Below, piece after piece: positions 1-7,066 of a stretch of DNA of 64,000 nucleotides. Origin of the DNA: Deltaproteobacteria bacterium (GTDB lineage Bacteria; Desulfobacterota; GWC2-55-46); contig JACRNL010000011.1 of the NCBI GenBank assembly GCA_016234935.1, positions 62,001 through 126,000 on the forward strand, written 5' to 3'. The notes beneath the pieces were generated by a model. That model made no database searches. It was not told the DNA's origin and saw nothing but the letters and a program-made list of their open reading frames with translations. The first letter of the stretch is position 1. Each line of letters begins with the position of its first letter. The position numbers and the translations under genes were made by a program.

Positions 1-1
1 T

Positions 2-721
2 GAGGAAGATGGCTACACAGAAGGTTCTGCAGATGACCCCGCGTTTATAAATGCATTTTCAAAATTTAAACAGTTTATACATTTAGGTATTATAAACAAA
101 TTATTCATTGAAGCATTAAGAGCTCCTATTATACTGGGCTCTTCATTTTCAAAGGGGTTACGTACAGTTGTTTTTGATAAGGCTGAACCAGACAGTGCAT
201 CTTGTCATGTTTCGATTCCAGAACATACAGCCAAGTATTTAGAAAAGATATCCTTTAGTGCGGATTTTATCGCAGAAATGAAAACAAAAGAAGGAGTAGA
301 ATATAACCAACACAAATTGGAGCCTACAATCAATTTGATAACGGCCCCAGCTGATAATGAAGATGCTAATGCGATCAAAAGCGCGGTTGAATGGGCTTTT
401 GAAGCATCAATAAATTCTGATGAGACAGTAGCATTCCTTCAGATATGTATCGGCATCGAAGCTATTTTAGGTGATATAGATAACGAAAAAGAACCGCTGA
501 CAACAAGATTAGCCGATAGATGTGCCTACATCCTTGGGAAAAACATGGTAGATAGGAAAGAAATAAGAGATATGTTTGAAAAGTTATATAAAGTGCGTTC
601 CAAACTTGTTCATGGCAGGCGTGTAAGATTAAAGAAGGACGATGAGCGTTATCTTTTTTGGGGTCGGAGAATTCTTGATAGGCTTATTCGAAAGGAGATG
701 AATTTTTTAAAAATTGATTAA
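2..721 (+). CDS. HEPN (Apea-like) domain protein, 5' truncated by window
   Basis: The frame is open from base 2, so the gene starts before the window; the first internal Met is at 278. The C-terminal ~100 residues read like an Apea-like HEPN domain: a helical segment (FLQICIGIEAILGD), an LADRCAYILG helix, then RSKLVHG, which fits the R-x4-H HEPN motif (often a catalytic RNase site). HEPN proteins are commonly RNases in toxin-antitoxin or phage-defence loci; a role here is inference, since the upstream partner is not visible. The gene is clearly more AT-rich than the housekeeping genes that follow and uses AT-ending codons, a sign of recent acquisition. The upstream ~90 residues (FINAFSKFKQFIHLG and so on) are not recognised. 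Confidence 0.7.
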   Translation, partial: EEDGYTEGSADDPAFINAFSKFKQFIHLGIINKLFIEALRAPIILGSSFSKGLRTVVFDKAEPDSASCHVSIPEHTAKYLEKISFSADFIAEMKTKEGVEYNQHKLEPTINLITAPADNEDANAIKSAVEWAFEASINSDETVAFLQICIGIEAILGDIDNEKEPLTTRLADRCAYILGKNMVDRKEIRDMFEKLYKVRSKLVHGRRVRLKKDDERYLFWGRRILDRLIRKEMNFLKID

Positions 722-743
722 ATGTAAGAGCTTGTAGCTATTT

Positions 744-834
744 TGGGGGGCTGTGCCCACCCTACGGAACTGCAAAACAGCAACAGGACGCTGAAGCGTC
801 CGGGGCCGCGTTCCCACGCCGGGGCGTGGGAACG
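744..834. repeat. Short intergenic hairpin repeats (families E and F)
   Basis: In the 722-1042 gap, 744-766 holds a GGGCTGTGCCCACCCTACG-type repeat, 788-801 holds GACGCTGAAGCGTC, and 809-834 is a hairpin with arms CGTTCCCACGCC and GGCGTGGGAACG. Relatives lie at 15663-15688, 15925-15948 and 17117-17165. No gene is seen in this gap. Confidence 0.75.
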
Positions 835-872
835 ATAATAAAGGCATTCCGGTGGAGTGAAGGGGTGGGTAT

Positions 873-904
873 GGCATGGCCGCGGCGCGCGCCGCGGCCA
901 TGCC
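873..904. repeat. Perfect 32-bp palindrome
   Basis: The arm GGCATGGCCGCGGCGC (873-888) is followed directly by its exact reverse complement (889-904) with no spacer. It is pure G/C apart from two A/T pairs and lies 3' of the HEPN gene and 3' of ald. It could extrude as a cruciform or act as a terminator stem, but no T-run follows on either strand. Confidence 0.8.
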
Positions 905-1042
905 GGAGGAAGTTTTTTTAAAAACGGGATTTGCGGCAGGTTGATTATGTTATTTCCTTCCCCCTGATGGGGGATGATTCGCAATGCTCTCTTGTTATAA
1001 ATGTAGGTATGCGGTTTGCCTTTGTCAAGCGGAACCGGGAAT

Positions 1043-2149
1043 TTACAGGACGGCAAGGGGACGCCAGTCATTGTCGGTGGCAATGGCTGCGGCGCGGTGG
1101 GTGACCATGCCCTGATGGACGTTGATGCCTTTTTTGAGGGCAGGGTCGCTGTTTGCGGCGTCTTTAAGGCCGAGGGTTGCTATTTTAAGCAGATAGGGAA
1201 GCGTGACGTTCGTAAGGGCAAAGGTGGATGTCCTAGGGACTGCGCCGGGCATGTTGGCCACGCCGTAATGAAGAACGCCGCCAACTTCATAGACGGGGTC
1301 TGAATGGGTGGTCGGTTTGATGGTCTCCACGCACCCGCCCTGATCAACGGATACGTCAACGATGACCGAGCCTTTTTTCATGGAGGCGACCATCTCCCGC
1401 GTGACGAGTTTGGGCGTCCTTGCGCCGGGGACGTGGGCGGCGCCGATAAGAAGGTCTGCGGCCTTTACCGCCTGTCCGATATTGTATGAATTGGAATAAA
1501 GGCTCTTTATCCGCGCTCCGAACATGCCTTCCAGACGCCTGAAGCGGCCGGCATCGGCGTCAAGGACCGTCACTTCCGCGCCGAGGCCGACGGCTATGCG
1601 CGCGGCGTTTGTGCCGACCATGCCCGCGCCGAGTATCGTCACGACGCCGCATGGAACTCCGGGCACGCCGCTTAAAAGCAGGCCCTGTCCGCCGTTTGAT
1701 TTTAAAAGATAGTTCGCGCCGATTTGAACGGAAAGCCTTCCTGCCACTTCGCTCATGGGCGCGAGGATGGGCGTCATCCGGTCATCTGTTTCTATTGTTT
1801 CATAGGCAATGGCCGTCACGTTGCCTTTTACGAGCGCGCTTGTAAGCGCAGGCTCCGCCGCAAGGTGCAAAAAGGTGAATATGACGAGGCCGTCACGGAG
1901 ATATTTGTATTCCTCCGGCCTCGGCTCCTTGACCTTTACGATAAGCTCCGCGGCTTTCCACACTTCTTCCGCTGAGGATATCTCGGCGCCCGCCTTGCGG
2001 TATTCCTCGTCGTCAAACGAGCTTCCAGCCCCGGCGTTGGTTTCCACCAGCACCCTGCAACCAGCCTCTTTCAGGGCAACGACGCCGGACGGGGTGACGG
2101 AAACCCGGTATTCGTTGTCTTTTATCTCTTTTGGCACGCCGATGACCAT
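1043..2149 (-). CDS. ald: Alanine dehydrogenase
   Basis: NAD-dependent oxidative deamination of L-alanine to pyruvate and ammonia (EC 1.4.1.1). The protein begins [17 protein letters not shown], the conserved substrate-domain start of this family, so I place the start at 2149 although the frame stays open to 2185 (an ATG at 2170 is an alternative; neither has a strong Shine-Dalgarno). A Rossmann stretch [21 protein letters not shown] is near residue 170, [19 protein letters not shown] follows, and [16 protein letters not shown] is the family signature. Length (368 residues) is typical. It is divergent from the M50 protease gene and stands alone. Confidence 0.93.
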   Translation of the reverse strand: MVIGVPKEIKDNEYRVSVTPSGVVALKEAGCRVLVETNAGAGSSFDDEEYRKAGAEISSAEEVWKAAELIVKVKEPRPEEYKYLRDGLVIFTFLHLAAEPALTSALVKGNVTAIAYETIETDDRMTPILAPMSEVAGRLSVQIGANYLLKSNGGQGLLLSGVPGVPCGVVTILGAGMVGTNAARIAVGLGAEVTVLDADAGRFRRLEGMFGARIKSLYSNSYNIGQAVKAADLLIGAAHVPGARTPKLVTREMVASMKKGSVIVDVSVDQGGCVETIKPTTHSDPVYEVGGVLHYGVANMPGAVPRTSTFALTNVTLPYLLKIATLGLKDAANSDPALKKGINVHQGMVTHRAAAIATDNDWRPLAVL

Positions 2150-2220
2150 GAAATAACTTATACTGCGCATATACTTGCCTGTCAAGGAGCGAATGAGTCA
2201 GGTTTTTTACAATATTAGCG

Positions 2221-2250
2221 TTGACGCAGATAGACGGCATCTGATAAAAT
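2221..2250 (+). promoter_or_regulatory. Sigma70-like promoter for the M50 protease-trpS-scpA run
   Basis: TTGACG (2221-2226), an 18-base spacer, and TAAAAT (2245-2250), about 25 bases before the likely start at 2275. It lies in the ald divergent gap. AAGGA at 2259-2263 may be the ribosome binding site. Confidence 0.5.
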
Positions 2251-2274
2251 TATGTGTTAAGGAACGGAACCTAT

Positions 2275-2916
2275 ATGTTTGAAGATACAATACAACGCAT
2301 TATTTTAACCGCGCCGCCGATACTATTCGCGCTTACGGTGCATGAATGCGCGCACGCGTGGGTCGCGGACAGGCGGGGAGACCCGACGGCAAGGATGCTC
2401 GGCAGGGTGACTCTAAACCCCTTGAAGCACCTTGACCCCATAGGAACTCTGGCGCTTTTCTTTTCAGGGATGTTCGGCTGGGCAAGGCCGGTTCCGGTAA
2501 ATCCCCGCAACTTCAGGAATCCTTCAAAGGACATGATGCTGGTCGCCCTTGCCGGGCCAGCCTCTAACCTGATGCTTGCGGCGCTCTCAGCCATGCTTTT
2601 CAAGCTCCTTCACGCAGGCATGTTTGATTTTCTTTCCGGGATGCCGGGGGTCTTCAGGCCGCTTTACATTATGGTTCAATTGAGCATAATCATGAACGTA
2701 TCTCTCGCCATATTCAACATGGTCCCGGTCCCGCCGCTTGACGGCAGCAAGGTGTTAGCGCATTTTTTGCCCGCTAACCAGGCATTCGCCTTTGCGAGGC
2801 TTGAGCGTTACGGTTTTTTAATCCTCATAGTTCTTATAATGACGGGCGCTATCAACAGGGTTGTCTCCCCGCTGGTTTACTTCATGGCCGGACTTCTCAC
2901 GGGAGGCGGGGTTTAG
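2275..2916 (+). CDS. Site-2 protease family membrane metallopeptidase (M50)
   Basis: Intramembrane zinc protease of the short M50B type. The zinc motif HECAH (HExxH) lies in the first membrane helix near residue 22, and the third ligand region is NMVPVPPLDGSK near residue 155. At least four hydrophobic segments are present. The frame also offers a Met at 2254, but MFEDTIQRII at 2275 is preferred because the hydrophobic N-terminus begins there. The physiological substrate is unknown. In many bacteria this gene precedes trpS and scpA/scpB, as here; its stop codon abuts the trpS ATG. Confidence 0.88.
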   Translation: MFEDTIQRIILTAPPILFALTVHECAHAWVADRRGDPTARMLGRVTLNPLKHLDPIGTLALFFSGMFGWARPVPVNPRNFRNPSKDMMLVALAGPASNLMLAALSAMLFKLLHAGMFDFLSGMPGVFRPLYIMVQLSIIMNVSLAIFNMVPVPPLDGSKVLAHFLPANQAFAFARLERYGFLILIVLIMTGAINRVVSPLVYFMAGLLTGGGV

Positions 2917-3906
2917 ATGGCCAAAAAGAGGATTTTAAGCGGCATGAGGCCCACCGGAAAGCTCCATCTGGGCCATTACTACGGGGTTATACAAAACTGG
3001 CTCAAGCTCCAGAAGGAATATGACTGCTATTTCTTTGTGGCCGACTGGCACGCCCTCACGACCGACTACGCCAGCCCCGGCGCGATAAAAGAGAGCACGC
3101 GCGAGATGGTGCTTGACTGGCTTGCCGCCGGGATTGATCCGAATGAGGCCGTCCTTTTCCGCCAGTCCGCGGTAAAGGAGCACGCGGAGCTCTTTGTGCT
3201 CCTTTCGATGATAACCCCCCTTTCGTGGCTTGAGAGGAACCCGACATACAAGGAACAGCTCCACGAGGTAAGTGATAAAGACCTTCACACATTCGGTTTT
3301 TTGGGATATCCTGTGCTTCAGACGGCGGATATCATCATCTACAAGGCCGAGGTCGTTCCGGTCGGCATTGACCAGGCCCCGCACCTTGAGCTTTCAAGGG
3401 AGATAACGCGGCGTTTCAACTTTCTCTACGGCGAGGTCTTTCCTGAGCCGCAGACCATGTTGACGGAAGTGCCGAAGATACTCGGCACTGACGGCAGGAA
3501 GATGAGCAAAAGCTACAATAACGCGGTATTCCTGTCGGACAGCCCCAAGGTCATTGAGCAAAAGCTCCTTTCCATGGTCACGGACACGGCGAGGAAAAGA
3601 AGGACAGACCCGGGCAGCCCGGATCTGTGCCCTTTTTACCTGACCTACCACGTCCTTTTCTCGGATTTACAGACAAAGGAATGGGTGCGCCAGGGCTGCG
3701 CCGCCGCAGGCATAGGATGCATCGAATGCAAGAAGTCCGTGGTGCCCAGGGTGCTGGCCGACCTTGAACCTATACAGGCAAGGCGCGCGGAGCTTGAGAA
3801 AGACCCTGAGATGGTGAACGCGATTCTCGGCGCAGGCGGCGCCCTGGCCTCGGCCGTTGCCGGCGTTACGATGGCAGAGGTAAGAAAGGCCATAAGGCTG
3901 GAGTAA
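2917..3906 (+). CDS. trpS: Tryptophanyl-tRNA synthetase
   Basis: Class Ic aminoacyl-tRNA synthetase that charges tRNA-Trp. The HIGH-type motif appears as GKLHLGHYYG near residue 14 and the KMSKS loop as GRKMSKSYNNAV near residue 195. GIDQAPHLELSREI, which lines the tryptophan/adenylate pocket, is intact. Length is 329 residues, normal for the bacterial enzyme. The ATG follows the upstream stop codon directly, so translation is probably coupled. Confidence 0.97.
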   Translation: MAKKRILSGMRPTGKLHLGHYYGVIQNWLKLQKEYDCYFFVADWHALTTDYASPGAIKESTREMVLDWLAAGIDPNEAVLFRQSAVKEHAELFVLLSMITPLSWLERNPTYKEQLHEVSDKDLHTFGFLGYPVLQTADIIIYKAEVVPVGIDQAPHLELSREITRRFNFLYGEVFPEPQTMLTEVPKILGTDGRKMSKSYNNAVFLSDSPKVIEQKLLSMVTDTARKRRTDPGSPDLCPFYLTYHVLFSDLQTKEWVRQGCAAAGIGCIECKKSVVPRVLADLEPIQARRAELEKDPEMVNAILGAGGALASAVAGVTMAEVRKAIRLE

Positions 3907-3914
3907 ATCGTCAT

Positions 3915-4664
3915 ATGACCTACAACGTCAAACTTGAAGTATTCGAAGGCCCGCTGGATCTGCTCCTTCATCTCATAAAGAAGAACGAGGTGGATATCTA
4001 TTCCATCCCCATAGCGGTGATAACTGACCAGTATATCGAGTACATTGACGTGATGAAGGAGATGAATCTGGACTTTGCAGGCGAGTTTCTTGTAATGGCC
4101 GCCACCCTTGTGCATATAAAGAGCAGGATGCTCCTGCCGGTGGAGGTTAAGCACGAGGGTCTGGAGGAAGAAGGCGCTGACCCGCGTGAAGAGCTCGTCA
4201 AAAGGCTCCTTGAATACCAGAGGTACAGGGACGCGGCGGCGGAGCTTAACGCAAGGGTCATGCTCGGCAGGGACGTCTTCCCAAGGGGGCTCGGCGTTGC
4301 CCCGGAGGCGGAGGAGCCGGGCCTCGTGAACGTATCGGTGTTTGACCTGATGGAGGCGATAAAGGGCATCCTTCGGAGGGCGCCCAGGGACGCTGGGCTT
4401 AATCTTACCGTCGAAAGGTTCAAGATAGCCGACAAGATAAACTACGTCCTTGAACGCCTCGGCTCTGAAAAGAGCGCGGCCTTTGCCTCCTTGTTCGCGG
4501 ACAGGGCGATGCGCGGCGAGATAATAGTCACCTTCCTCGCCATACTCGAGCTTGCCAAGCTTCAGCTTATAAAGATACACCAGACGGACGACGGCATCAT
4601 CCGGGTATATTCGCGCGACGGGAGCAAGGAGCAGGAGGCCGCGGTCAATGATCCGGTAAATTAA
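3915..4664 (+). CDS. scpA: Segregation and condensation protein A
   Basis: Kleisin subunit of the SMC-ScpAB chromosome condensation complex. It opens with the family hallmark FEGPLDLLLHLIKKNEVDIY, and the C-terminal winged helix includes EIIVTFLAILELAKLQLIK, which binds the SMC cap. It is 249 residues long, and its scpB partner follows after a 128-bp MITE-like insertion. Spacing to trpS is 8 bp. Confidence 0.96.
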   Translation: MTYNVKLEVFEGPLDLLLHLIKKNEVDIYSIPIAVITDQYIEYIDVMKEMNLDFAGEFLVMAATLVHIKSRMLLPVEVKHEGLEEEGADPREELVKRLLEYQRYRDAAAELNARVMLGRDVFPRGLGVAPEAEEPGLVNVSVFDLMEAIKGILRRAPRDAGLNLTVERFKIADKINYVLERLGSEKSAAFASLFADRAMRGEIIVTFLAILELAKLQLIKIHQTDDGIIRVYSRDGSKEQEAAVNDPVN

Positions 4665-4691
4665 CAGGTTTCTGACAAAATTCAAATTCTC

Positions 4692-4819
4692 AGCAGGTTG
4701 CTCAAAACGCCCCAGCTACAAGGCGACGAGGAGCGAAGAACGGAGGCGTGCTTTTGGGCACGTCGCAGTGATGAGTGACGAAGGCAACGCGGTAGATGGG
4801 GCGTTTTCAGCAGCCTGCT
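4692..4819. mobile_element. MITE-like element, family C copy 1
   Basis: Imperfect terminal inverted repeats: GGTTGCTCAAAACGCCCC on the left and GGGGCGTTTTCAGCAGCC on the right. The centre has a hairpin GCGTGC-TTTTGG-GCACG. It lies between scpA and scpB without disrupting either. Related copies are at 13488-13643, 24691-24880, 48215-48485 and 63170-63290; the last is nearly the same sequence in the opposite orientation. There is no coding capacity. Confidence 0.85.
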
Positions 4820-4833
4820 AAGTGAAGAGAGAC

Positions 4834-5730
4834 ATGATGGATAAAGACAATCTTAAACCGCTCATAGAGTCTTTGATATTCGCCTCTGAAGGCGTGCTCA
4901 CGATAAACGGCATCTGCGCCCTCATGCCGGATGAAGACAGGGCGGCCGTGAAGGCGGCGCTCGGCGAGCTTATAGAGGATTACAGGAACAGGGCGGGCGG
5001 CCTTTTGATAGAAGAGGTCGCGGGCGGTTATCAGTTCCGCACAAACCCGGAGTTCTCCGCGTGGGTAAGGCGGCTTTTCAAGTCGGGCGCGCAGAAGCTG
5101 AGCCGCCCCGCTCTGGAGACCCTCGCCATAGTCGCGTACAAACAGCCGGTCATGAGGGCGGAGCTTGAGGCCGTAAGGGGCGTTGATTCAGGCGGCGTGC
5201 TCGCCACCCTCATGGACAAGAGGCTCATAAAGATAGTCGGCAAAAAAGAGGTTCCGGGAAGGCCCGTTGTCTACGGCACGACAAAGGAGTTTCTGGAGAC
5301 CTTTGACCTTAAAGACCTCGGGTGCCTCCCGAGTTTAAAGGACATACAGGCGCTGGAGGAGGAAAATGCAGGACAGGGGCAGAAAATCGAGCAGGCCGCA
5401 GGCGCGCCTGAAGAAGGAACAGACGAAGGGCCTGAAGCCAAGAAAGACGAGGAGTCTGAGGCAGGAACAGACGAAGGCCCCGGCGCCGATCCTGAAGGAC
5501 GGCCGGAAACAGGAACAGAAACCGGAGCCGAAGACAGAGCCGAAGACGAAGCTGACGCCGGGCATGAAGCTCCGGCTGAGGCCGGAGGAGAGGCGGCTGA
5601 AGAGGAAAAAGACCCCTCGGCAGGGGGCTCTTTTGAAGACGCCAAAACCGGCGGCGGCGAAGGCGGGCGCGCCCCAGAGGCTCCAGAAGGTGATAGCAAC
5701 GGCCGGGGTGACGTCAAGAAGGAAGGCTGA
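4834..5730 (+). CDS. scpB: Segregation and condensation protein B with long acidic tail
   Basis: Winged-helix subunit of SMC-ScpAB. The core (about residues 1-178) shows PLIESLIFASEGVLT, LSRPALETLAIVAYKQPV and GRPVVYGTTKEFLETF. The core ends near DLGCLPSLKDIQ, where ScpB proteins usually stop. About 120 further residues are low complexity, rich in Glu, Asp, Gly and Ala. That tail lies entirely over the start of rluB in another frame (5366-5730). The start is placed at ATG 4834 (a second ATG is at 4837); GTG 4822 is possible but overlaps the edge of the MITE. Confidence 0.9.
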   Translation: MMDKDNLKPLIESLIFASEGVLTINGICALMPDEDRAAVKAALGELIEDYRNRAGGLLIEEVAGGYQFRTNPEFSAWVRRLFKSGAQKLSRPALETLAIVAYKQPVMRAELEAVRGVDSGGVLATLMDKRLIKIVGKKEVPGRPVVYGTTKEFLETFDLKDLGCLPSLKDIQALEEENAGQGQKIEQAAGAPEEGTDEGPEAKKDEESEAGTDEGPGADPEGRPETGTETGAEDRAEDEADAGHEAPAEAGGEAAEEEKDPSAGGSFEDAKTGGGEGGRAPEAPEGDSNGRGDVKKEG

Positions 5731-6394
5731 GGAGTTGATATTAGAGGGCTTGGTAAAGGTGAACGGCGTTGTGGTGACGGAATTAGGGGTAAAGATTGAC
5801 CCGGCAAAAGACCGCGTGACCGTTGACGGCAGGGGCATACACTCCGATACGAACAAGGTATATATACTTCTTAATAAGCCAAAGGGATATATAAGCGCGG
5901 TATCAGACCCGCAAAAAAGGCCGGTCGTTGTTGACCTCGTAAGGAACGTGAAGGAGAGGGTCTATCCGGTGGGCAGGCTTGACTTCGACGCTGAAGGCGC
6001 GCTCATACTTACGAATGACGGCGAGCTTTCGCATATGCTCATCCACCCGGCCTTTCACGTCCCCAAGAAGTATCTCGTGAAGGTCAAGGACGTGCCTTCG
6101 CCGGAAGACCTTGAAAAGCTCGCTAAAGGCGTCTGGCTTGAAGACGGCAGGACCTTTCCGGCAAAGGCCAAGTTCATAAGGCAGACAAAGGAAAATTCGT
6201 GGATAGAGCTTACCGTTTTTGAGGGCAGGAACAGGCTTGTTAAAAGGATGTGCATGGCCATAGGCCATCCCGTGTCCAAGCTTAAAAGAATAGAATTCGC
6301 AGGGATAAAGCTCGACATCGAGACCCCCGGCGCGTACAGGATGCTCACGCCGGACGAGATCCGGGGCCTTAAAAACCTGCAATCAACCTCCTGA
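5366..6394 (+). CDS. rluB: 23S rRNA pseudouridine synthase RluB/RsuA family with basic N-terminal extension
   Basis: Converts a uridine of ribosomal RNA to pseudouridine. An S4 RNA-binding domain starts near residue 104 (QRLQKVIATAGVTSRRKAEE), and the catalytic motif is GRLDFDAEGALILTNDGEL, with the first Asp as nucleophile. The first ~100 residues are an unusual Lys/Arg/Pro-rich extension encoded over the scpB tail. ATG 5366 is preceded by GGAGGAGG (5355-5362), a strong ribosome binding site. An internal ATG at 5564 would still overlap scpB by 167 bp. No ATG exists just before the S4 domain, so some overlap is unavoidable. Confidence 0.92.
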   Translation: MQDRGRKSSRPQARLKKEQTKGLKPRKTRSLRQEQTKAPAPILKDGRKQEQKPEPKTEPKTKLTPGMKLRLRPEERRLKRKKTPRQGALLKTPKPAAAKAGAPQRLQKVIATAGVTSRRKAEELILEGLVKVNGVVVTELGVKIDPAKDRVTVDGRGIHSDTNKVYILLNKPKGYISAVSDPQKRPVVVDLVRNVKERVYPVGRLDFDAEGALILTNDGELSHMLIHPAFHVPKKYLVKVKDVPSPEDLEKLAKGVWLEDGRTFPAKAKFIRQTKENSWIELTVFEGRNRLVKRMCMAIGHPVSKLKRIEFAGIKLDIETPGAYRMLTPDEIRGLKNLQSTS

Positions 6395-6397
6395 GAG

Positions 6398-7063
6398 ATG
6401 CACTGCGTAAAGGATAACGGTAAAAAGGCCATTTCCGCCTGGTACGAATCCCTCTTTGGCGCCTTCGGGCCGCAGGGCTGGTGGCCGGGCCGCACCCGCT
6501 TTGAGGTAATCGTCGGGGCCATCCTCACGCAGAACACCGCCTGGATTAACGTCGAAAAGGCCATAACCCGCCTTAAAAGGGCGCGCCTCCTTGTCCCTCG
6601 GCGCATGCACGCCGTTGACGTAGCCGAGCTTGCGGAGCAGATACGCCCGGCAGGATACTTTAACGTCAAGGCAAAGCGTCTTAAAAACTTCACCGCGCAT
6701 CTATTTGAAAAACACGATGGAAGCCTTGACAGGCTGCTTCGCGGGAATACCGCCGGACTAAGGGCCGGGCTGCTATCTGTCAGCGGCATAGGCCCGGAGA
6801 CTGCGGACTCGATACTCCTTTACGCGGGCGGCCATCCGGAGTTCGTCGTTGACGCCTACACCAGGCGGATAGCCGTTCGCCACGGCCTTGCCGGAGAGGA
6901 CGCCGGCTACGAGGAGCTTAAATCCCTGTTCATGGAAAACCTCCGCGAGGACGCGCGCGTCTTCAACGAATACCACGCGCTCATCGTGAAGACGGGCAAG
7001 GACTTTTGCAAGACAAAAAAACCCCTGTGTGAAAGTTGCCCGTTGAAAAAATTTCTAAATTAA
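6398..7063 (+). CDS. HhH-GPD family DNA glycosylase (endonuclease III-like)
   Basis: Base-excision repair glycosylase. The helix-hairpin-helix reads LLSVSGIGPETADSILLYAG and the catalytic Asp lies in FVVDAYTRR. At the position of the endonuclease III Schiff-base lysine (GVGRKTA in E. coli Nth) this protein has GIGPETA, so a Nth-type lyase activity is not expected; it is closer to the COG2231/MagIII-like 3-methyladenine glycosylase group. Three Cys of the usual four-Cys iron-sulfur loop are present (C-x6-C-x2-C), but the chain ends at CPLKKFLN before the fourth. It lies 3 bp before mutL. Confidence 0.85.
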   Translation: MHCVKDNGKKAISAWYESLFGAFGPQGWWPGRTRFEVIVGAILTQNTAWINVEKAITRLKRARLLVPRRMHAVDVAELAEQIRPAGYFNVKAKRLKNFTAHLFEKHDGSLDRLLRGNTAGLRAGLLSVSGIGPETADSILLYAGGHPEFVVDAYTRRIAVRHGLAGEDAGYEELKSLFMENLREDARVFNEYHALIVKTGKDFCKTKKPLCESCPLKKFLN

Positions 7064-7066
7064 ATA

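Noticed and set aside
1043-2240. Rightward genes antisense to ald (several open frames)
   Set aside because: Shadows of a conserved leftward gene; no recognisable motifs.
5366-5730. Programmed frameshift joining ScpB and RluB
   Set aside because: rluB has its own strong ribosome binding site and ATG; I see no slippery heptamer with a following pseudoknot. Overlap is simpler.
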